Assembly (NCBI GenBank): GCA_002841695.1
Contig: PHAN01000014.1
Location: forward strand, 1-43,396
Origin: Elusimicrobia bacterium HGW-Elusimicrobia-1
Lineage (GTDB): Bacteria; Elusimicrobiota; Endomicrobiia; PHAN01
DNA length: 43,396 bases
Direction of reading: 5' to 3'
In this document: piece by piece, positions 1-7,974 of the stretch
Numbering within the stretch: position 1 is the stretch's first letter
Layout: each line of letters opens with the position of its first letter
The notes under the pieces: model-generated
Databases searched by the model: none
Told to the model about the DNA's origin: nothing
Seen by the model: only the letters and a program-made list of their open reading frames with translations
Translations under genes and position numbers: made by a program

Positions 1-78
1 GAACAGGGTTTAAGATTCGCTATCCGCGAAGGCGGCCGCACTGTCGGCGCCGGCGTGGTTACCGAAATACTGGAATAA
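1..78 (+). CDS. tuf: Elongation factor Tu, C-terminal end (partial)
   Basis: The first 25 codons read in frame to a TAA stop and give the typical EF-Tu C-terminus (LRFAIREGGRTVGAGVVTEI, then LE). This is the end of the beta-barrel domain 3 of the GTPase that delivers aminoacyl-tRNA to the ribosome. The rest lies upstream of the window. It is followed closely by rpmG, tRNA-Trp, secE and nusG, the usual bacterial order, which supports the call. Confidence 0.95.
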   Translation, partial: EQGLRFAIREGGRTVGAGVVTEILE

Positions 79-96
79 CGATAAAAAGGAATACCA

Positions 97-255
97 ATGG
101 CCGAAAGACCCCGTCATATTATAACCCTCGCCTGCACCGTCTGCAAAGACAGGAACTACCACAATGCCGTAGGTAAGAAACGCGAGAAGAAGATAGAGTT
201 AAAAAAATACTGCCGCAAGTGCCGGAAACACACCCTGCACAAAGAATCTAAATAA
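97..255 (+). CDS. rpmG: 50S ribosomal protein L33
   Basis: The product is 52 residues, the usual L33 length. It contains a zinc-ribbon pair (CTVC near residues 13-16 and CRKC near 37-40), so this is the zinc-binding form, and it has the basic L33 pattern. An AAAAGGA ribosome site lies just before the ATG. It sits 18 nt after the tuf stop and is probably co-transcribed with tuf, tRNA-Trp and secE-nusG. Confidence 0.95.
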   Translation: MAERPRHIITLACTVCKDRNYHNAVGKKREKKIELKKYCRKCRKHTLHKESK

Positions 256-264
256 ACTCAAAAA

Positions 265-336
265 GGGAGTGTCGGTTAACTGGTAAACCACCGGTCTCCA
301 AAACCGGGACTGAGGGTTCGAGTCCTTCCACTCCCG
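265..336 (+). tRNA. tRNA-Trp (CCA anticodon)
   Basis: The cloverleaf folds by eye. The 7-bp acceptor stem pairs GGGAGTG (265-271) with CACTCCC (329-335), with G336 as discriminator. The D stem is GGTT/AACC, the anticodon stem CCGGT/ACCGG encloses loop CTCCAAA (anticodon CCA), and the T stem GAGGG/CCTTC encloses loop TTCGAGT. No 3' CCA is encoded. It lies between rpmG and secE, the common location of trnW in bacteria. Confidence 0.96.
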
Positions 337-348
337 CATCCATTGACT

Positions 349-546
349 ATGAACAGTTTTGTCCATTCGCTTAAATCGTTCTTCATAGAGGCATACGAGG
401 AACTCAAGAAAGTTTCCTGGCTTTCGAAAAAAGAAGTTATCGCTTCGACGATAGGCATCATAATAATTGTCGTGGTGGCTTCACTCTACATAGGCGTGGT
501 TGATTTTCTGCTTTCGAAAACACTCGGAGTATTCATAATAAGGTAA
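349..546 (+). CDS. secE: Preprotein translocase subunit SecE
   Basis: The product is a 65-residue single-span SecE of the short bacterial type: an amphipathic stretch with the family pattern EELKKVSWLSKKEV (about residues 16-29), then one hydrophobic transmembrane segment (about 33-52). SecE clamps SecY in the membrane translocon. I chose ATG 349. A TTG at 343 is in frame, but the product already has normal length from 349. No Shine-Dalgarno is visible because the tRNA-Trp 3' end lies only 12 nt upstream. The ribosome site may be exposed only after tRNA processing. Confidence 0.95.
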   Translation: MNSFVHSLKSFFIEAYEELKKVSWLSKKEVIASTIGIIIIVVVASLYIGVVDFLLSKTLGVFIIR

Positions 547-575
547 ATCCCCCTCTAACTAAACCCGGAGATAAC

Positions 576-1106
576 ATGACGCAACATTGGTACGTAGTGC
601 AGACGCAGACGAATTTCGAGGATAAGGCAAAAACGGAACTTGAACGCCTTATGAAAAGCCCCGAGTACGCCGAAAAGATCGTCGAAGTCATTGTTCCGAC
701 CGAAGAAGTAATCAAAATAAGCAAAAACAAAAAGACCGTCAACAAGCGCAAGTTCTTTCCCGGCTATGTGATGGTAAAAATGGATCTCGACGAGGACACG
801 TACTGGGCGGTAAGAAAAATATCCGGCGTCAAGAGCTTTCTGAGCGACCGGAAAAAACCCATTCCCTTAAAAGAAGAAGAAGTGGCGGCGATAAAAGAAA
901 TTCTCGATGCCCCCAACCTTAGGCCCAGACCCGTGGTGATGTTTGAAAGGGACGAGACGCTCCGCATCGTCGATGGTCCGTTCAAACTTCTTATGGGCAT
1001 TGTTCAGGACATATATCCCGACAAAGCCCGCCTCAAACTTATGGTAACGATTTTCGGCCGGCCGACGCCCGTCGAACTGGACTTTACCCAAGTCGAAAAA
1101 ATGTAA
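576..1106 (+). CDS. nusG: Transcription termination/antitermination protein NusG
   Basis: The 176-residue product matches the normal NusG length. The N-terminal NGN domain starts with the typical WYVVQTQTNFEDKAK pattern and includes KRKFFPGYVMVKM. The C-terminal KOW domain (about 125-176) includes the pattern VRIVDGPFKLLMGIVQDI-like in the form LRIVDGPFKLLMGIVQDI. NusG binds RNA polymerase, promotes processive elongation and couples to Rho or to S10. A GGAG ribosome site precedes the ATG. It follows secE by 29 nt and precedes rplK. Confidence 0.97.
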   Translation: MTQHWYVVQTQTNFEDKAKTELERLMKSPEYAEKIVEVIVPTEEVIKISKNKKTVNKRKFFPGYVMVKMDLDEDTYWAVRKISGVKSFLSDRKKPIPLKEEEVAAIKEILDAPNLRPRPVVMFERDETLRIVDGPFKLLMGIVQDIYPDKARLKLMVTIFGRPTPVELDFTQVEKM

Positions 1107-1165
1107 CTCAACGCCGGAACACGGGCGTATATATCTTTTAAAATCGATACAAACCGGAGAATATT

Positions 1166-1603
1166 ATGGCACCCAAAGTAAAGAAAGTAAAAACACAAAT
1201 AAAACTGCAGATTCCCGCGGGCGCGGCAAATCCCGCGCCGCCCGTAGGTCCGGCGCTCGGACAGCACGGCGTCAACATAATGGATTTCTGCAAGCAGTTC
1301 AACGAAAAAACCAAGGCGATGGAAGCCGGAATGACGATACCCGTGGTTATAACGGTATTTGAAGACCGCTCCTTTACCTTTATATTAAAGATGCCGCCGG
1401 TCGCAGCGCTCATTAAAAAAGCGGTGGGACTGGCCAAGGCGTCGGGCGTGCCCAATAAGGACAAAGTCGGCAAACTTACGGCCAAACAGGTCGAAGAAAT
1501 CGCCAAAAAGAAAATGCCCGACTTAAACGCCAGAGATCTTGAAGCCGCCAAACAGATGGTGGCCGGAACAGCCCGTTCGATGGGCGTGGATGTTGAAGGA
1601 TAA
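1166..1603 (+). CDS. rplK: 50S ribosomal protein L11
   Basis: The 145-residue product has normal L11 length. The N-terminal domain contains [20 protein letters not shown], the proline-rich signature. The C-terminal rRNA-binding domain ends with the pattern [11 protein letters not shown]11 forms the GTPase-associated stalk base with 23S rRNA. A CCGGAG ribosome site precedes the ATG. The spacer after it, before rplA, carries a possible L1-binding hairpin. Confidence 0.97.
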   Translation: MAPKVKKVKTQIKLQIPAGAANPAPPVGPALGQHGVNIMDFCKQFNEKTKAMEAGMTIPVVITVFEDRSFTFILKMPPVAALIKKAVGLAKASGVPNKDKVGKLTAKQVEEIAKKKMPDLNARDLEAAKQMVAGTARSMGVDVEG

Positions 1604-1613
1604 AAAATAATTT

Positions 1614-1657
1614 GACGGTGGGAGGCCGACGCCGCGAAGCGGGGCCGTTAACACCAC
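1614..1657 (+). promoter_or_regulatory. Possible L1-binding autoregulatory hairpin before rplA
   Basis: The rplK-rplA spacer can fold as GGTG (1617-1620) with CACC (1652-1655), an asymmetric internal loop (GGA opposite GTTAA), GGCC (1624-1627) with GGCC (1643-1646), a small bulge, and CCGC (1632-1635) with GCGG (1639-1642) capped by GAA. A short helix, a purine-rich asymmetric loop and a second helix is the shape of L1-binding sites in rRNA and in L1-repressed mRNAs. It sits directly before the AAGGAG ribosome site of rplA, where bound L1 could block initiation. The fold is seen in the sequence; L1 binding is inferred. Confidence 0.45.
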
Positions 1658-1668
1658 AAGGAGACAAT

Positions 1669-2349
1669 ATGTCCAAGAGAATGAAAGAAGCGTCCAAAGT
1701 CGCAAGCGAAAATCTTTACAAAGTCGAAGACGGCATCGCGGTTTTAAAAAAGTTCCCCAAAGCCAAGTTCGACGAAACCGTCGAGGTGCACGTGCGGCTG
1801 GGGATTGATCCCAAGCAGGGCGACCAGATTATAAGAGGCGCGGTGGCCATGCCCCACGGACTCGGCAAGTCGCGCAAGGTAGCCGTGGTCGCCAAAGGCG
1901 AAAAGGTCAAGGAAGCCGAGGCGGCGGGCGCCGATACCGCGGGCTCCGACGACTTGATAGAAAAAATCGCCAAGGGCTGGATGGACTTCGACGTGCTGGT
2001 GGCCACGCCCGACGCTATGAAAGATCTGGCCAAGGTCGGAAAGACGCTGGGGCCCAAAGGTCTGATGCCGAATCCCAAAACCGGCACGGTCACTTTCGAT
2101 ATAGCCAAGACCGTAAAAGAACTCAAGGCCGGCCGCGTCGAGTATAAAAACGACGCCTACGGCATAATACACGCGGCCGTCGGCAAGTTATCTTTCGACG
2201 AAGCCAAACTTGCGGACAATATTAAGGCGCTGATGGACGCGATCGTGCGCGCAAAGCCGTCGACGGCAAAGGGCGTGTACTTAAAAAGCGTTACCATCGC
2301 CTCGACGATGAGCCCCGGCGTAAAACTCGATCCCGCCCAGAAGTTCTAA
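1669..2349 (+). CDS. rplA: 50S ribosomal protein L1
   Basis: The 226-residue product has normal L1 length. It contains the signature region GLMPNPKTGTVTFDIAKTV (about residues 136-154) and the closing TIASTMSPGVKLD. L1 binds the mobile L1 stalk of 23S rRNA and in many bacteria represses its own operon. An in-frame start at 1612 would add 19 residues read through the predicted hairpin. ATG 1669 with AAGGAG just upstream is preferred. A terminator follows at once, so rplJ/rplL/rpoB are not co-transcribed from here. Confidence 0.96.
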   Translation: MSKRMKEASKVASENLYKVEDGIAVLKKFPKAKFDETVEVHVRLGIDPKQGDQIIRGAVAMPHGLGKSRKVAVVAKGEKVKEAEAAGADTAGSDDLIEKIAKGWMDFDVLVATPDAMKDLAKVGKTLGPKGLMPNPKTGTVTFDIAKTVKELKAGRVEYKNDAYGIIHAAVGKLSFDEAKLADNIKALMDAIVRAKPSTAKGVYLKSVTIASTMSPGVKLDPAQKF

Positions 2350-2381
2350 AACGCAATTCGCAATCGAAATCGTTACAAAAT

Positions 2382-2410
2382 AAAAAAACGGCCTGATGGC
2401 CGTTTTTTTA
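2382..2410. terminator. Intrinsic terminator, bidirectional, after rplA
   Basis: A perfect stem (AAAAACGGCC / GGCCGTTTTT) around the loop TGAT is flanked by A-runs on the left and T-runs on the right. It can end the + strand rplK-rplA transcript and also the - strand transcript arriving from the ferritin-like gene. It marks the switch from + strand genes to the - strand genes that fill the rest of the window. Confidence 0.9.
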
Positions 2411-2563
2411 TTTCCCTCAAACCCGCCGGGTACGTAATCGCCTCGGCGGCTGTCGATTAACTAAACAGCGGCATGCCTTTCATAGCCGCCCCGCTTTGCG
2501 GAGCCGCAATATCAAAAGGTTGCCGTAAGACGTCGCGGCTACGATATCCTGCGGCGTCCGTTT

Positions 2564-2971
2564 CTATTTTATTTCCTTGATGAGTTTTTCGAGTATGTGG
2601 AGGTGGGTTTTTTCGTCTTCGATTACTTTATGGAGTTTTTTTGCGAAATCCTCGTTGTCGAGGGTTTCGGCGAACGTCTCGTAGAAGGTTATCGTATTTT
2701 CTTCGGAGGCCTTATGATAAAGCAGAATCTCTCTTAGCGTCCCGGCTCCCGACGGCGGAGCAAGTTCGATTGTGGGTTCGTCGGCAAGTTTTTTAAGCTC
2801 AACCGAAAACAAATCAAGGTGTGTTATCTCCTGATTGCCGAGCGCTTCGAAAATACCCCTGACTTTGCCGCTTAATCCCGGATTTTGTTTTTCTTTATGG
2901 TATAAAAATACGTCGTTGTACTCTAACTTGATGGCTTTTTTAAGAAACGCGACGGCTGATTTAACACCCAT
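2564..2971 (-). CDS. Ferritin-like / rubrerythrin-type diiron protein
   Basis: The 135-residue product is a four-helix ferritin-like protein. Candidate diiron ligands occur in the expected pattern: EY in helix 1 (about residue 17), EITH in helix 2 (about 48-51), E and E in the ASEENTITFYE region of helix 3 (about 90-100), and EDEKTH in helix 4 (about 116-121). There is no C-terminal rubredoxin domain, so it is the short erythrin type, usually linked to peroxide or iron handling in anaerobes. It lies downstream of the GNAT gene. Substrate and partners cannot be read from the sequence. Confidence 0.75.
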   Translation of the reverse strand: MGVKSAVAFLKKAIKLEYNDVFLYHKEKQNPGLSGKVRGIFEALGNQEITHLDLFSVELKKLADEPTIELAPPSGAGTLREILLYHKASEENTITFYETFAETLDNEDFAKKLHKVIEDEKTHLHILEKLIKEIK

Positions 2972-3014
2972 AATATCCGCTCCACAGGCCTGCCCGCTTG
3001 TCCGCGGACGCTCG

Positions 3015-3470
3015 CTATATTTGTTTTGACACGGCGACTTCGCCGCAGTCGGGGAACATCGGGCATTTTACGCACTCGCCCCAAACCTTGTGCGGCAGCG
3101 AATCGCGCTCGATTTTTTTATACCCGACTTTTTCAAAAAATTCCGGTTTGAACGTCAGCGCGAATATTTTGTTTATGCCGGATTCTTTCGCCTTCGCCTC
3201 GCAGGCGGCGACCAATTCCTTGCCCACACCCTTTCCCTGACAGTCCGGCGCCACGGCGAGGCCTTTGACTTCGGCAAGATCTTCCCACGAAACGTGAATG
3301 GCGGCGCAGCCCGCGAATTTTCCGTCGGGCGTCTCCGCCACAAAAAATTCGAATATGTTTTCGTAGAGGTCGTTAAGCGAGCGCGGGAGCATTTCTCTCT
3401 TGTCTGCGAAATATTTAATGGCCGACTGCATCGCTTTTACATCGCTGACTTTTGCGGGGCGGATTTTCAT
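3015..3470 (-). CDS. GNAT N-acetyltransferase (ArgA-like short N-acetylglutamate synthase type)
   Basis: The 151-residue product is one GNAT domain. The acetyl-CoA-binding motif A is visible as VAPDCQGKGVGKELV (about residues 72-86). The C-terminus carries a Cys-rich tail, GECVKCPMFPDCGEVAV, typical of the short stand-alone ArgA-like acetyltransferases that make N-acetylglutamate for arginine synthesis in several anaerobic lineages. No other arg gene is present here, so the substrate is an inference from the tail motif. It starts at ATG 3470. The repeat-filled gap to korC lies upstream. Confidence 0.7.
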   Translation of the reverse strand: MKIRPAKVSDVKAMQSAIKYFADKREMLPRSLNDLYENIFEFFVAETPDGKFAGCAAIHVSWEDLAEVKGLAVAPDCQGKGVGKELVAACEAKAKESGINKIFALTFKPEFFEKVGYKKIERDSLPHKVWGECVKCPMFPDCGEVAVSKQI

Positions 3471-3530
3471 AATATTGTTCTCCGGAAAACTTTATGGTTC
3501 TGTCGAAAATCTTTTTGACAATTCTTGTGT

Positions 3531-3618
3531 AACTTCCCCCTTAACAAAGGGGGTCGGGGGGTTGTCAAATTGCCGAGTAAAAACACAACCCCCTGTATCC
3601 CCCTTTTATAAGGGGGAA
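3531..3618. repeat. Palindromic intergenic repeat, CCCCTTAACAAAGGGG type
   Basis: The left hairpin CCCCCTTAACAAAGGGGG (about 3536-3553) and right hairpin CCCCCTTTTATAAGGGGG (about 3599-3616) surround inverted GGGGGGTTGT / ACAACCCCC arms. The left part recurs at 43353-43394, and related CCCCTTTGTTAAAGGGG hairpins occur in the long repeats at 26.8 and 29.4 kb. The right edge runs into the 3' end of the 2-oxoacid oxidoreductase gamma gene and supplies its TAA stop. Confidence 0.85.
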
Positions 3619-4139
3619 TTATTATAATTATACCCTATTTCAAGGGCTTTTTTGTTGAGCGCGGCGGCAGCGGAACCCTTTGAAACCGCATCGGCGGCTA
3701 TGATAAGATCGTCGAGCCGAAGAAGTTTTGAGAGTTTAATATAATGGCCTATCATTACGGCGTTGGCCGTTCTGACGTCTCCGATTTTTTCTATGGCCAG
3801 AGTGGAAGCCGGTATGCCGGCGAAGGTATCCGGAAATGCCGATTTTACCACGGATGTGTTGAGCACGGCAATGGAGCCGGGCCTCGATAGTGAACCGTAT
3901 TTCATAAAGGACACTTCGTTTAAAATTATAAGAGCGTCCGGCTTCTCGACCACGGGAGCGCCTATGTCATCGTCGGAAATAATAACGCTCGACATCGCCG
4001 CGCCTCCTCTGATTTCCGCGCCGTACGACGGGAAAAAAGTGGTGTGTTTACCGGCTTCAAGAGCGCCCTGCGCCAGAAGAACTCCGGCAAAAAGCACGCC
4101 CTGGCCTCCGGCTCCGGATATTATTATTTTGGTTTCCAT
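3606..4139 (-). CDS. korC: 2-oxoacid:ferredoxin oxidoreductase, gamma subunit
   Basis: The 177-residue product has the gamma-domain fold signature GAGGQGVLFAGVLLAQGA at the N-terminus and the family pattern PSYGAEIRGGAA (about residues 37-48). The subunit completes the TPP- and Fe-S-dependent enzyme that oxidatively decarboxylates a 2-oxoacid to an acyl-CoA and reduces ferredoxin. Its ATG overlaps the beta-subunit stop (TAATG). The last codons (SPL, then TAA) are read from the adjoining palindromic repeat, so the original C-terminus may have been altered by repeat insertion. Length is close to normal. Confidence 0.9.
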   Translation of the reverse strand: METKIIISGAGGQGVLFAGVLLAQGALEAGKHTTFFPSYGAEIRGGAAMSSVIISDDDIGAPVVEKPDALIILNEVSFMKYGSLSRPGSIAVLNTSVVKSAFPDTFAGIPASTLAIEKIGDVRTANAVMIGHYIKLSKLLRLDDLIIAADAVSKGSAAAALNKKALEIGYNYNNSPL

Positions 4140-4870
4140 TATTTTTTGATTATCCCCAAGGGGTAATATTTCATCATTTCGGATTCGACCCAGCCGACGG
4201 AATCACACGGTGTCATTCTCCAATCCACGGGACACTGTGAAAGCACTTCCACCAGAGAAAAACCTTTGCCCGCAAGCTGTGTTTCAAATGCCGTCTTTAT
4301 CGCCTTTTTCGCGCGGATAATGTTTTTGGGAGAGTTGACCGCCACGCGCTCGACGTATTTGGATCCTTCCAGGACGGATATAAGCTCCGCAACTCTGATG
4401 GAATTGCCGTGAATATCGGGCGACCTTCCGGCCGGAGTCGTGGTTGTGCGCTGGCCGGGCATCGTCGTTGGAGCCATCTGCCCGCCGGTCATTCCGTAGG
4501 TGGCGTTGTTGACGAAAATCACCGTTATTTTCTCGCCGCGGGCGGCGGCGTGAATTATTTCCGACGTGCCTATGGCGGCCAGATCGCCGTCGCCCTGATA
4601 CGTAAATACCACGCGATCGGGCAGCACTCTTTTTATGCCGGTCGCCACGGCGGGCGGGCGACCGTGCGGCGCTTCGGTGACGTCGAAGTTGAAATAGTCG
4701 TACGCGAACACGGCGCAGCCAACCGGCGCAATGCCGATGGTTTTTTCTCTTGCGCCGAGTTCGTCGATGACCTCGGCGACCAGGCGGTGAATTATCCCGT
4801 GGCCGCAGCCCGGACAGTACAGGTGCGGCGTTTCGCTCAGAGATTGCGGACGCGAAAATACCGTTTTCAT
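4139..4870 (-). CDS. korB: 2-oxoacid:ferredoxin oxidoreductase, beta (TPP-binding) subunit
   Basis: The 243-residue product has an N-terminal CPGCGHG motif and the TPP/Mg2+ motif GDGDLAAIG followed by [16 protein letters not shown]. This subunit binds thiamine diphosphate and carries out the decarboxylation. The overall pattern ([16 protein letters not shown]) resembles the branched-chain 2-oxoisovalerate (Vor) and 2-oxoglutarate (Kor) members, which cannot be told apart by eye. I start at ATG 4870, which overlaps the alpha-subunit stop (ATGA). A longer in-frame start upstream would read through korA in another frame. Confidence 0.9.
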   Translation of the reverse strand: MKTVFSRPQSLSETPHLYCPGCGHGIIHRLVAEVIDELGAREKTIGIAPVGCAVFAYDYFNFDVTEAPHGRPPAVATGIKRVLPDRVVFTYQGDGDLAAIGTSEIIHAAARGEKITVIFVNNATYGMTGGQMAPTTMPGQRTTTTPAGRSPDIHGNSIRVAELISVLEGSKYVERVAVNSPKNIIRAKKAIKTAFETQLAGKGFSLVEVLSQCPVDWRMTPCDSVGWVESEMMKYYPLGIIKK

Positions 4871-5937
4871 AAAATTTTGCGGACAGCCGCAAGGATTTCT
4901 TCGGTTGTGGGAAGTCCTCCGCCGGGACGTCCCAGGAATTCCACGGGCGCCTTGCCGTCGACGGCGAGGCGGACGTCTTCGACCATCTGGCCCATATTCA
5001 GTTCGACCGTAAGGAACCCTTTGAGTTTCCCGCCCTTGTTCGCGGCGGACGCGCGTATGACTTCCTGCGGAAACGGCCACAGTGTGACGGGGCGGATGAG
5101 GCCGACTTTTGAGCCGCCGGAGCGCGCCGAATTCACCACGGCGCGGGCGATACGGGCGGCGATTCCGGCCGCGACGATTATTACTTCGGCGTCGTCGGTC
5201 AGATATGTCTCGCAGCGGGTCTCGTTTTTTTTGACGGTTTCGTATTTGTCGCGCAGCTTAAGATTATGTTTTTCGAGAGCCCCGTCGGCCATAAGAAGCG
5301 AGCGGGTCAGACGCGGCGCTCGTCCGCGGCATCCGTCAAGCGCCCACGAAGCGGTCGCGCGGGGGGGCGGGGATGTATCGGGCGGCAGCAAAACGGGTTC
5401 CATCATCTGGCCGGAAAAGCCGTCGGTCAGTATCATTACGGGATTGCGGTATTTTTCGGCGACGACAAAGGCCGAACGGGCAATCTCGTACATTTCCTGA
5501 ACACCCGACGGAGAATAAACTATAAGACGGTAATCGCCGTGGCCGCCGCCTTTGACGGCTTGAAAATAGTCCGACTGCGAACCCGCGATATTCCCCAGAC
5601 CGGGACCGCCGCGCTGAACGTTTACGATGAGACAGGGCAATTCGCAACCCGCAAGATAGGATATTCCCTCCTGCATAAGCGAGATACCCGGAGAAGACGA
5701 TGAAGTCATAGCGCGAAAGCCCGCTACGGCCGAACCCAGCACCATATTGATTGAGGCAAGTTCCGATTCGGCCTGTATGAAAACCTTGCCGCGCTCCGGG
5801 AGTTTGCGGGACATATATTCCGGGATTTCGTTCTGCGGCGTAATCGGGTATCCGTAATAGGCGTCCAAACCTCCGGCCAGAGCGCCCCGGCAAATTGCGA
5901 TGTTGCCCTTCATAAGTATGCGTTTGTCGCCGCGCAT
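4867..5937 (-). CDS. korA: 2-oxoacid:ferredoxin oxidoreductase, alpha subunit
   Basis: The 356-residue product begins [18 protein letters not shown] and contains [14 protein letters not shown], both typical of the alpha subunit, followed by a middle domain with [12 protein letters not shown] and a C-terminal domain. It forms the catalytic core with the beta subunit. The start is either ATG 5937, chosen because family members usually have a few residues before the MKGN motif, or ATG 5913. Neither has a strong ribosome site. The gene order D-A-B-C, with a stand-alone ferredoxin first, matches korDABC operons. Confidence 0.88.
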   Translation of the reverse strand: MRGDKRILMKGNIAICRGALAGGLDAYYGYPITPQNEIPEYMSRKLPERGKVFIQAESELASINMVLGSAVAGFRAMTSSSSPGISLMQEGISYLAGCELPCLIVNVQRGGPGLGNIAGSQSDYFQAVKGGGHGDYRLIVYSPSGVQEMYEIARSAFVVAEKYRNPVMILTDGFSGQMMEPVLLPPDTSPPPRATASWALDGCRGRAPRLTRSLLMADGALEKHNLKLRDKYETVKKNETRCETYLTDDAEVIIVAAGIAARIARAVVNSARSGGSKVGLIRPVTLWPFPQEVIRASAANKGGKLKGFLTVELNMGQMVEDVRLAVDGKAPVEFLGRPGGGLPTTEEILAAVRKIL

Positions 5938-5962
5938 CGAAGGCGCGCAAGACAATGACGTC

Positions 5963-6187
5963 TTACTTGCGGATTTCAATGGCCACCTCCGGACAAACCA
6001 GATAACAGAACCCGCACGAGTTGCACGCCGCCTCGCCTGTTTCGTCGGTAAATACGGCGTAGCGAACCCCGTAGGCATTAAGCCCGGCGGACATACTTAT
6101 GCGCTTGCGAGGGCAAAAAATAACGCAAAGTTCGCACCCCTTGCAACGCTTTTTTTCTATGGTAACTTTATCGGCGGGCGAATTCAT
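5963..6187 (-). CDS. korD: 2-oxoacid:ferredoxin oxidoreductase, delta (8Fe-8S ferredoxin) subunit
   Basis: The 74-residue product is a two-cluster ferredoxin with CKGCELCVIFC (about residues 15-25) and CNSCGFCYLVC (about 55-65), each ready for a [4Fe-4S] cluster. It passes electrons from the TPP core to soluble ferredoxin. It is the first gene of the four-gene operon, 68 nt after recN, and 25 nt before the chosen alpha-subunit start. Confidence 0.9.
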   Translation of the reverse strand: MNSPADKVTIEKKRCKGCELCVIFCPRKRISMSAGLNAYGVRYAVFTDETGEAACNSCGFCYLVCPEVAIEIRK

Positions 6188-6255
6188 AGACGGATGTTTT
6201 ATTGTATCTCTTTTTTCCCTGGGAAATCAATAAAGACCGGTCGGCGGATCGGGAG

Positions 6256-7968
6256 CTATTTCGGCGGCGCAACCGATTTTGCCTGACGGATAAGTTCATC
6301 GGCGTGGCGAAGGGCGGTATCGGTCACTTTCCGTCCGGAAAGCATTCGGGCTATCTCCGGACGTATTTCTTCGACGGAAAGCCGTCGGACGCGCGTAACG
6401 GTGCGTCCGGCGGATTCGTATTTTTCTACGAAAAAGTGCCTTGCCGCAAAAGCGGCTATCTGGGCAAGATGTGTAATGGCTATCGTCTGGCCGGACAGCG
6501 ACAGCGACCGCAGTTTGGCGCCCACTATCTGTCCTGAGGGGCCGCTGAGTCCGGCGTCTATCTCGTCAAAAATCATTATGGGCGAAAATCCCGACGAGCC
6601 GGCGCCCACGGTCTTGAGCGCCAGCATAAAACGCGACATCTCTCCGCCGGAGATTATGTCTTTGAGCGGACGCAATCTTTCGCCGGAATTGGCGGAAAAC
6701 ATAAACTCGATTCTATCGGCTCCGTAAGACGTCCATTGAGCGGGAGAAATTTCGTCGCGCTCCACAAGAATCGAGAATTCGGCCTTCACGAGTCCGAGGT
6801 CATTTAGCTCCGAGGATACTTTCCCGACCAGTTGTCCGGCGGCGGACTTTCGTCTTTTGGAGAGCGCGGAGGCGGCGGTTTTGATTTTGTTTGTTTCCGC
6901 TGCAAGTTCGTTTTCGAGGTCCGTCTTTGTCTCTTCGCCGGTTTTGAGAGCGTCAAGACGTTCCGACGCGACACGCCGGAATGCGAGTATTTCTTCTATG
7001 GTCGCTCCGTATTTTTTTTTGAGGCGGTCTATTTTATCAAGCTTGGATATCAGTTCGTCGACTTTACTCTCGTCGAAAGAGGCCGCTCTGTCGAGAAAAT
7101 CGGTTACACTTTCGTTTATTCCGGCCAGCGCCGCTGACATAGTATCAAGAGCTGTAAGGTCGGATGCGAAAGGCGCGCCAAGTTCGGCGGATTTGGTCAA
7201 TTCGCGCGATAAACGCGCCAGTGACGACGATATGGAACCTTCGTCGGAATCTATGATTCCTTTTATTGTCGCGGCGGCCTCTTTGAGACGTCCCGCGTTT
7301 TTCATTTGCGGCAGTATTTCGGCTATGCGTTCTTCGTCGCCGGCGGCAAGATTCGCCGAATCGATATCTTTTATCTGATACTCGTATAAATCGATGAGGC
7401 GGGCTTTTTCCTTGATGTCCAGATCCAGCGACGCCAGACGCGATGTAATGTCGGCCACGCGCGAATGCGCCGCGCGGTAGGATTTGAGTTCGCGACCGGC
7501 GGAGGCGTAACCGTCGAGAAATTCTCTCTGGAAGGCGGGGTCAAGCAGCATCTGGTGCTCGTGCTGGCCGTGAATGTCTATGAGACGTCCGCCCAGTTCT
7601 TTAAGAAAAGCCACGGTCGAGGGTTTATCGTTGATATAGCATCTGGTGCGTCCCGACGAATCCAACTCCCGTCGGACAACGACCTCTTCGTCGGAAGAAT
7701 TCGTTTCGTGCGTATACCCTCGCTCCAAAAGCAACCGCACCGCGTCGGAAGCCGACGGCAGGGTGAAAATTCCGGTTATCGTGCAGGATTGCGCGCCGTC
7801 GCGGACGATCGAAGACGGCATTTTTTCGCCGACGAGAAATCCCGCGGCGTCGACAATTATGGATTTCCCCGCGCCGGTTTCGCCGGTGAATACGTTGAGG
7901 CCGTCGGAGAACTCTATGGTGAGTTCGTCGATCAGAACATAGTTTTTTACGGCAAGGGTCGTTATCAT
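6256..7968 (-). CDS. recN: DNA repair protein RecN
   Basis: The 570-residue product is an SMC-like ATPase. Walker A is GETGAGKS (residues 29-36), a long coiled-coil-rich centre follows, then the ABC signature ISGGEMSRFMLALK and Walker B MIFDEIDAGLSG near the C-terminus. RecN acts in double-strand break repair. Length is normal. It begins 6 nt after the alaS stop and is followed by the oxidoreductase operon. Confidence 0.95.
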   Translation of the reverse strand: MITTLAVKNYVLIDELTIEFSDGLNVFTGETGAGKSIIVDAAGFLVGEKMPSSIVRDGAQSCTITGIFTLPSASDAVRLLLERGYTHETNSSDEEVVVRRELDSSGRTRCYINDKPSTVAFLKELGGRLIDIHGQHEHQMLLDPAFQREFLDGYASAGRELKSYRAAHSRVADITSRLASLDLDIKEKARLIDLYEYQIKDIDSANLAAGDEERIAEILPQMKNAGRLKEAAATIKGIIDSDEGSISSSLARLSRELTKSAELGAPFASDLTALDTMSAALAGINESVTDFLDRAASFDESKVDELISKLDKIDRLKKKYGATIEEILAFRRVASERLDALKTGEETKTDLENELAAETNKIKTAASALSKRRKSAAGQLVGKVSSELNDLGLVKAEFSILVERDEISPAQWTSYGADRIEFMFSANSGERLRPLKDIISGGEMSRFMLALKTVGAGSSGFSPIMIFDEIDAGLSGPSGQIVGAKLRSLSLSGQTIAITHLAQIAAFAARHFFVEKYESAGRTVTRVRRLSVEEIRPEIARMLSGRKVTDTALRHADELIRQAKSVAPPK

Positions 7969-7974
7969 TGGAGA

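Noticed and set aside
4409-5500. A 363-codon open frame on the + strand
   Set aside because: It is antisense to the alpha and beta subunits of the 2-oxoacid oxidoreductase, which are supported by motifs and overlapping starts and stops.
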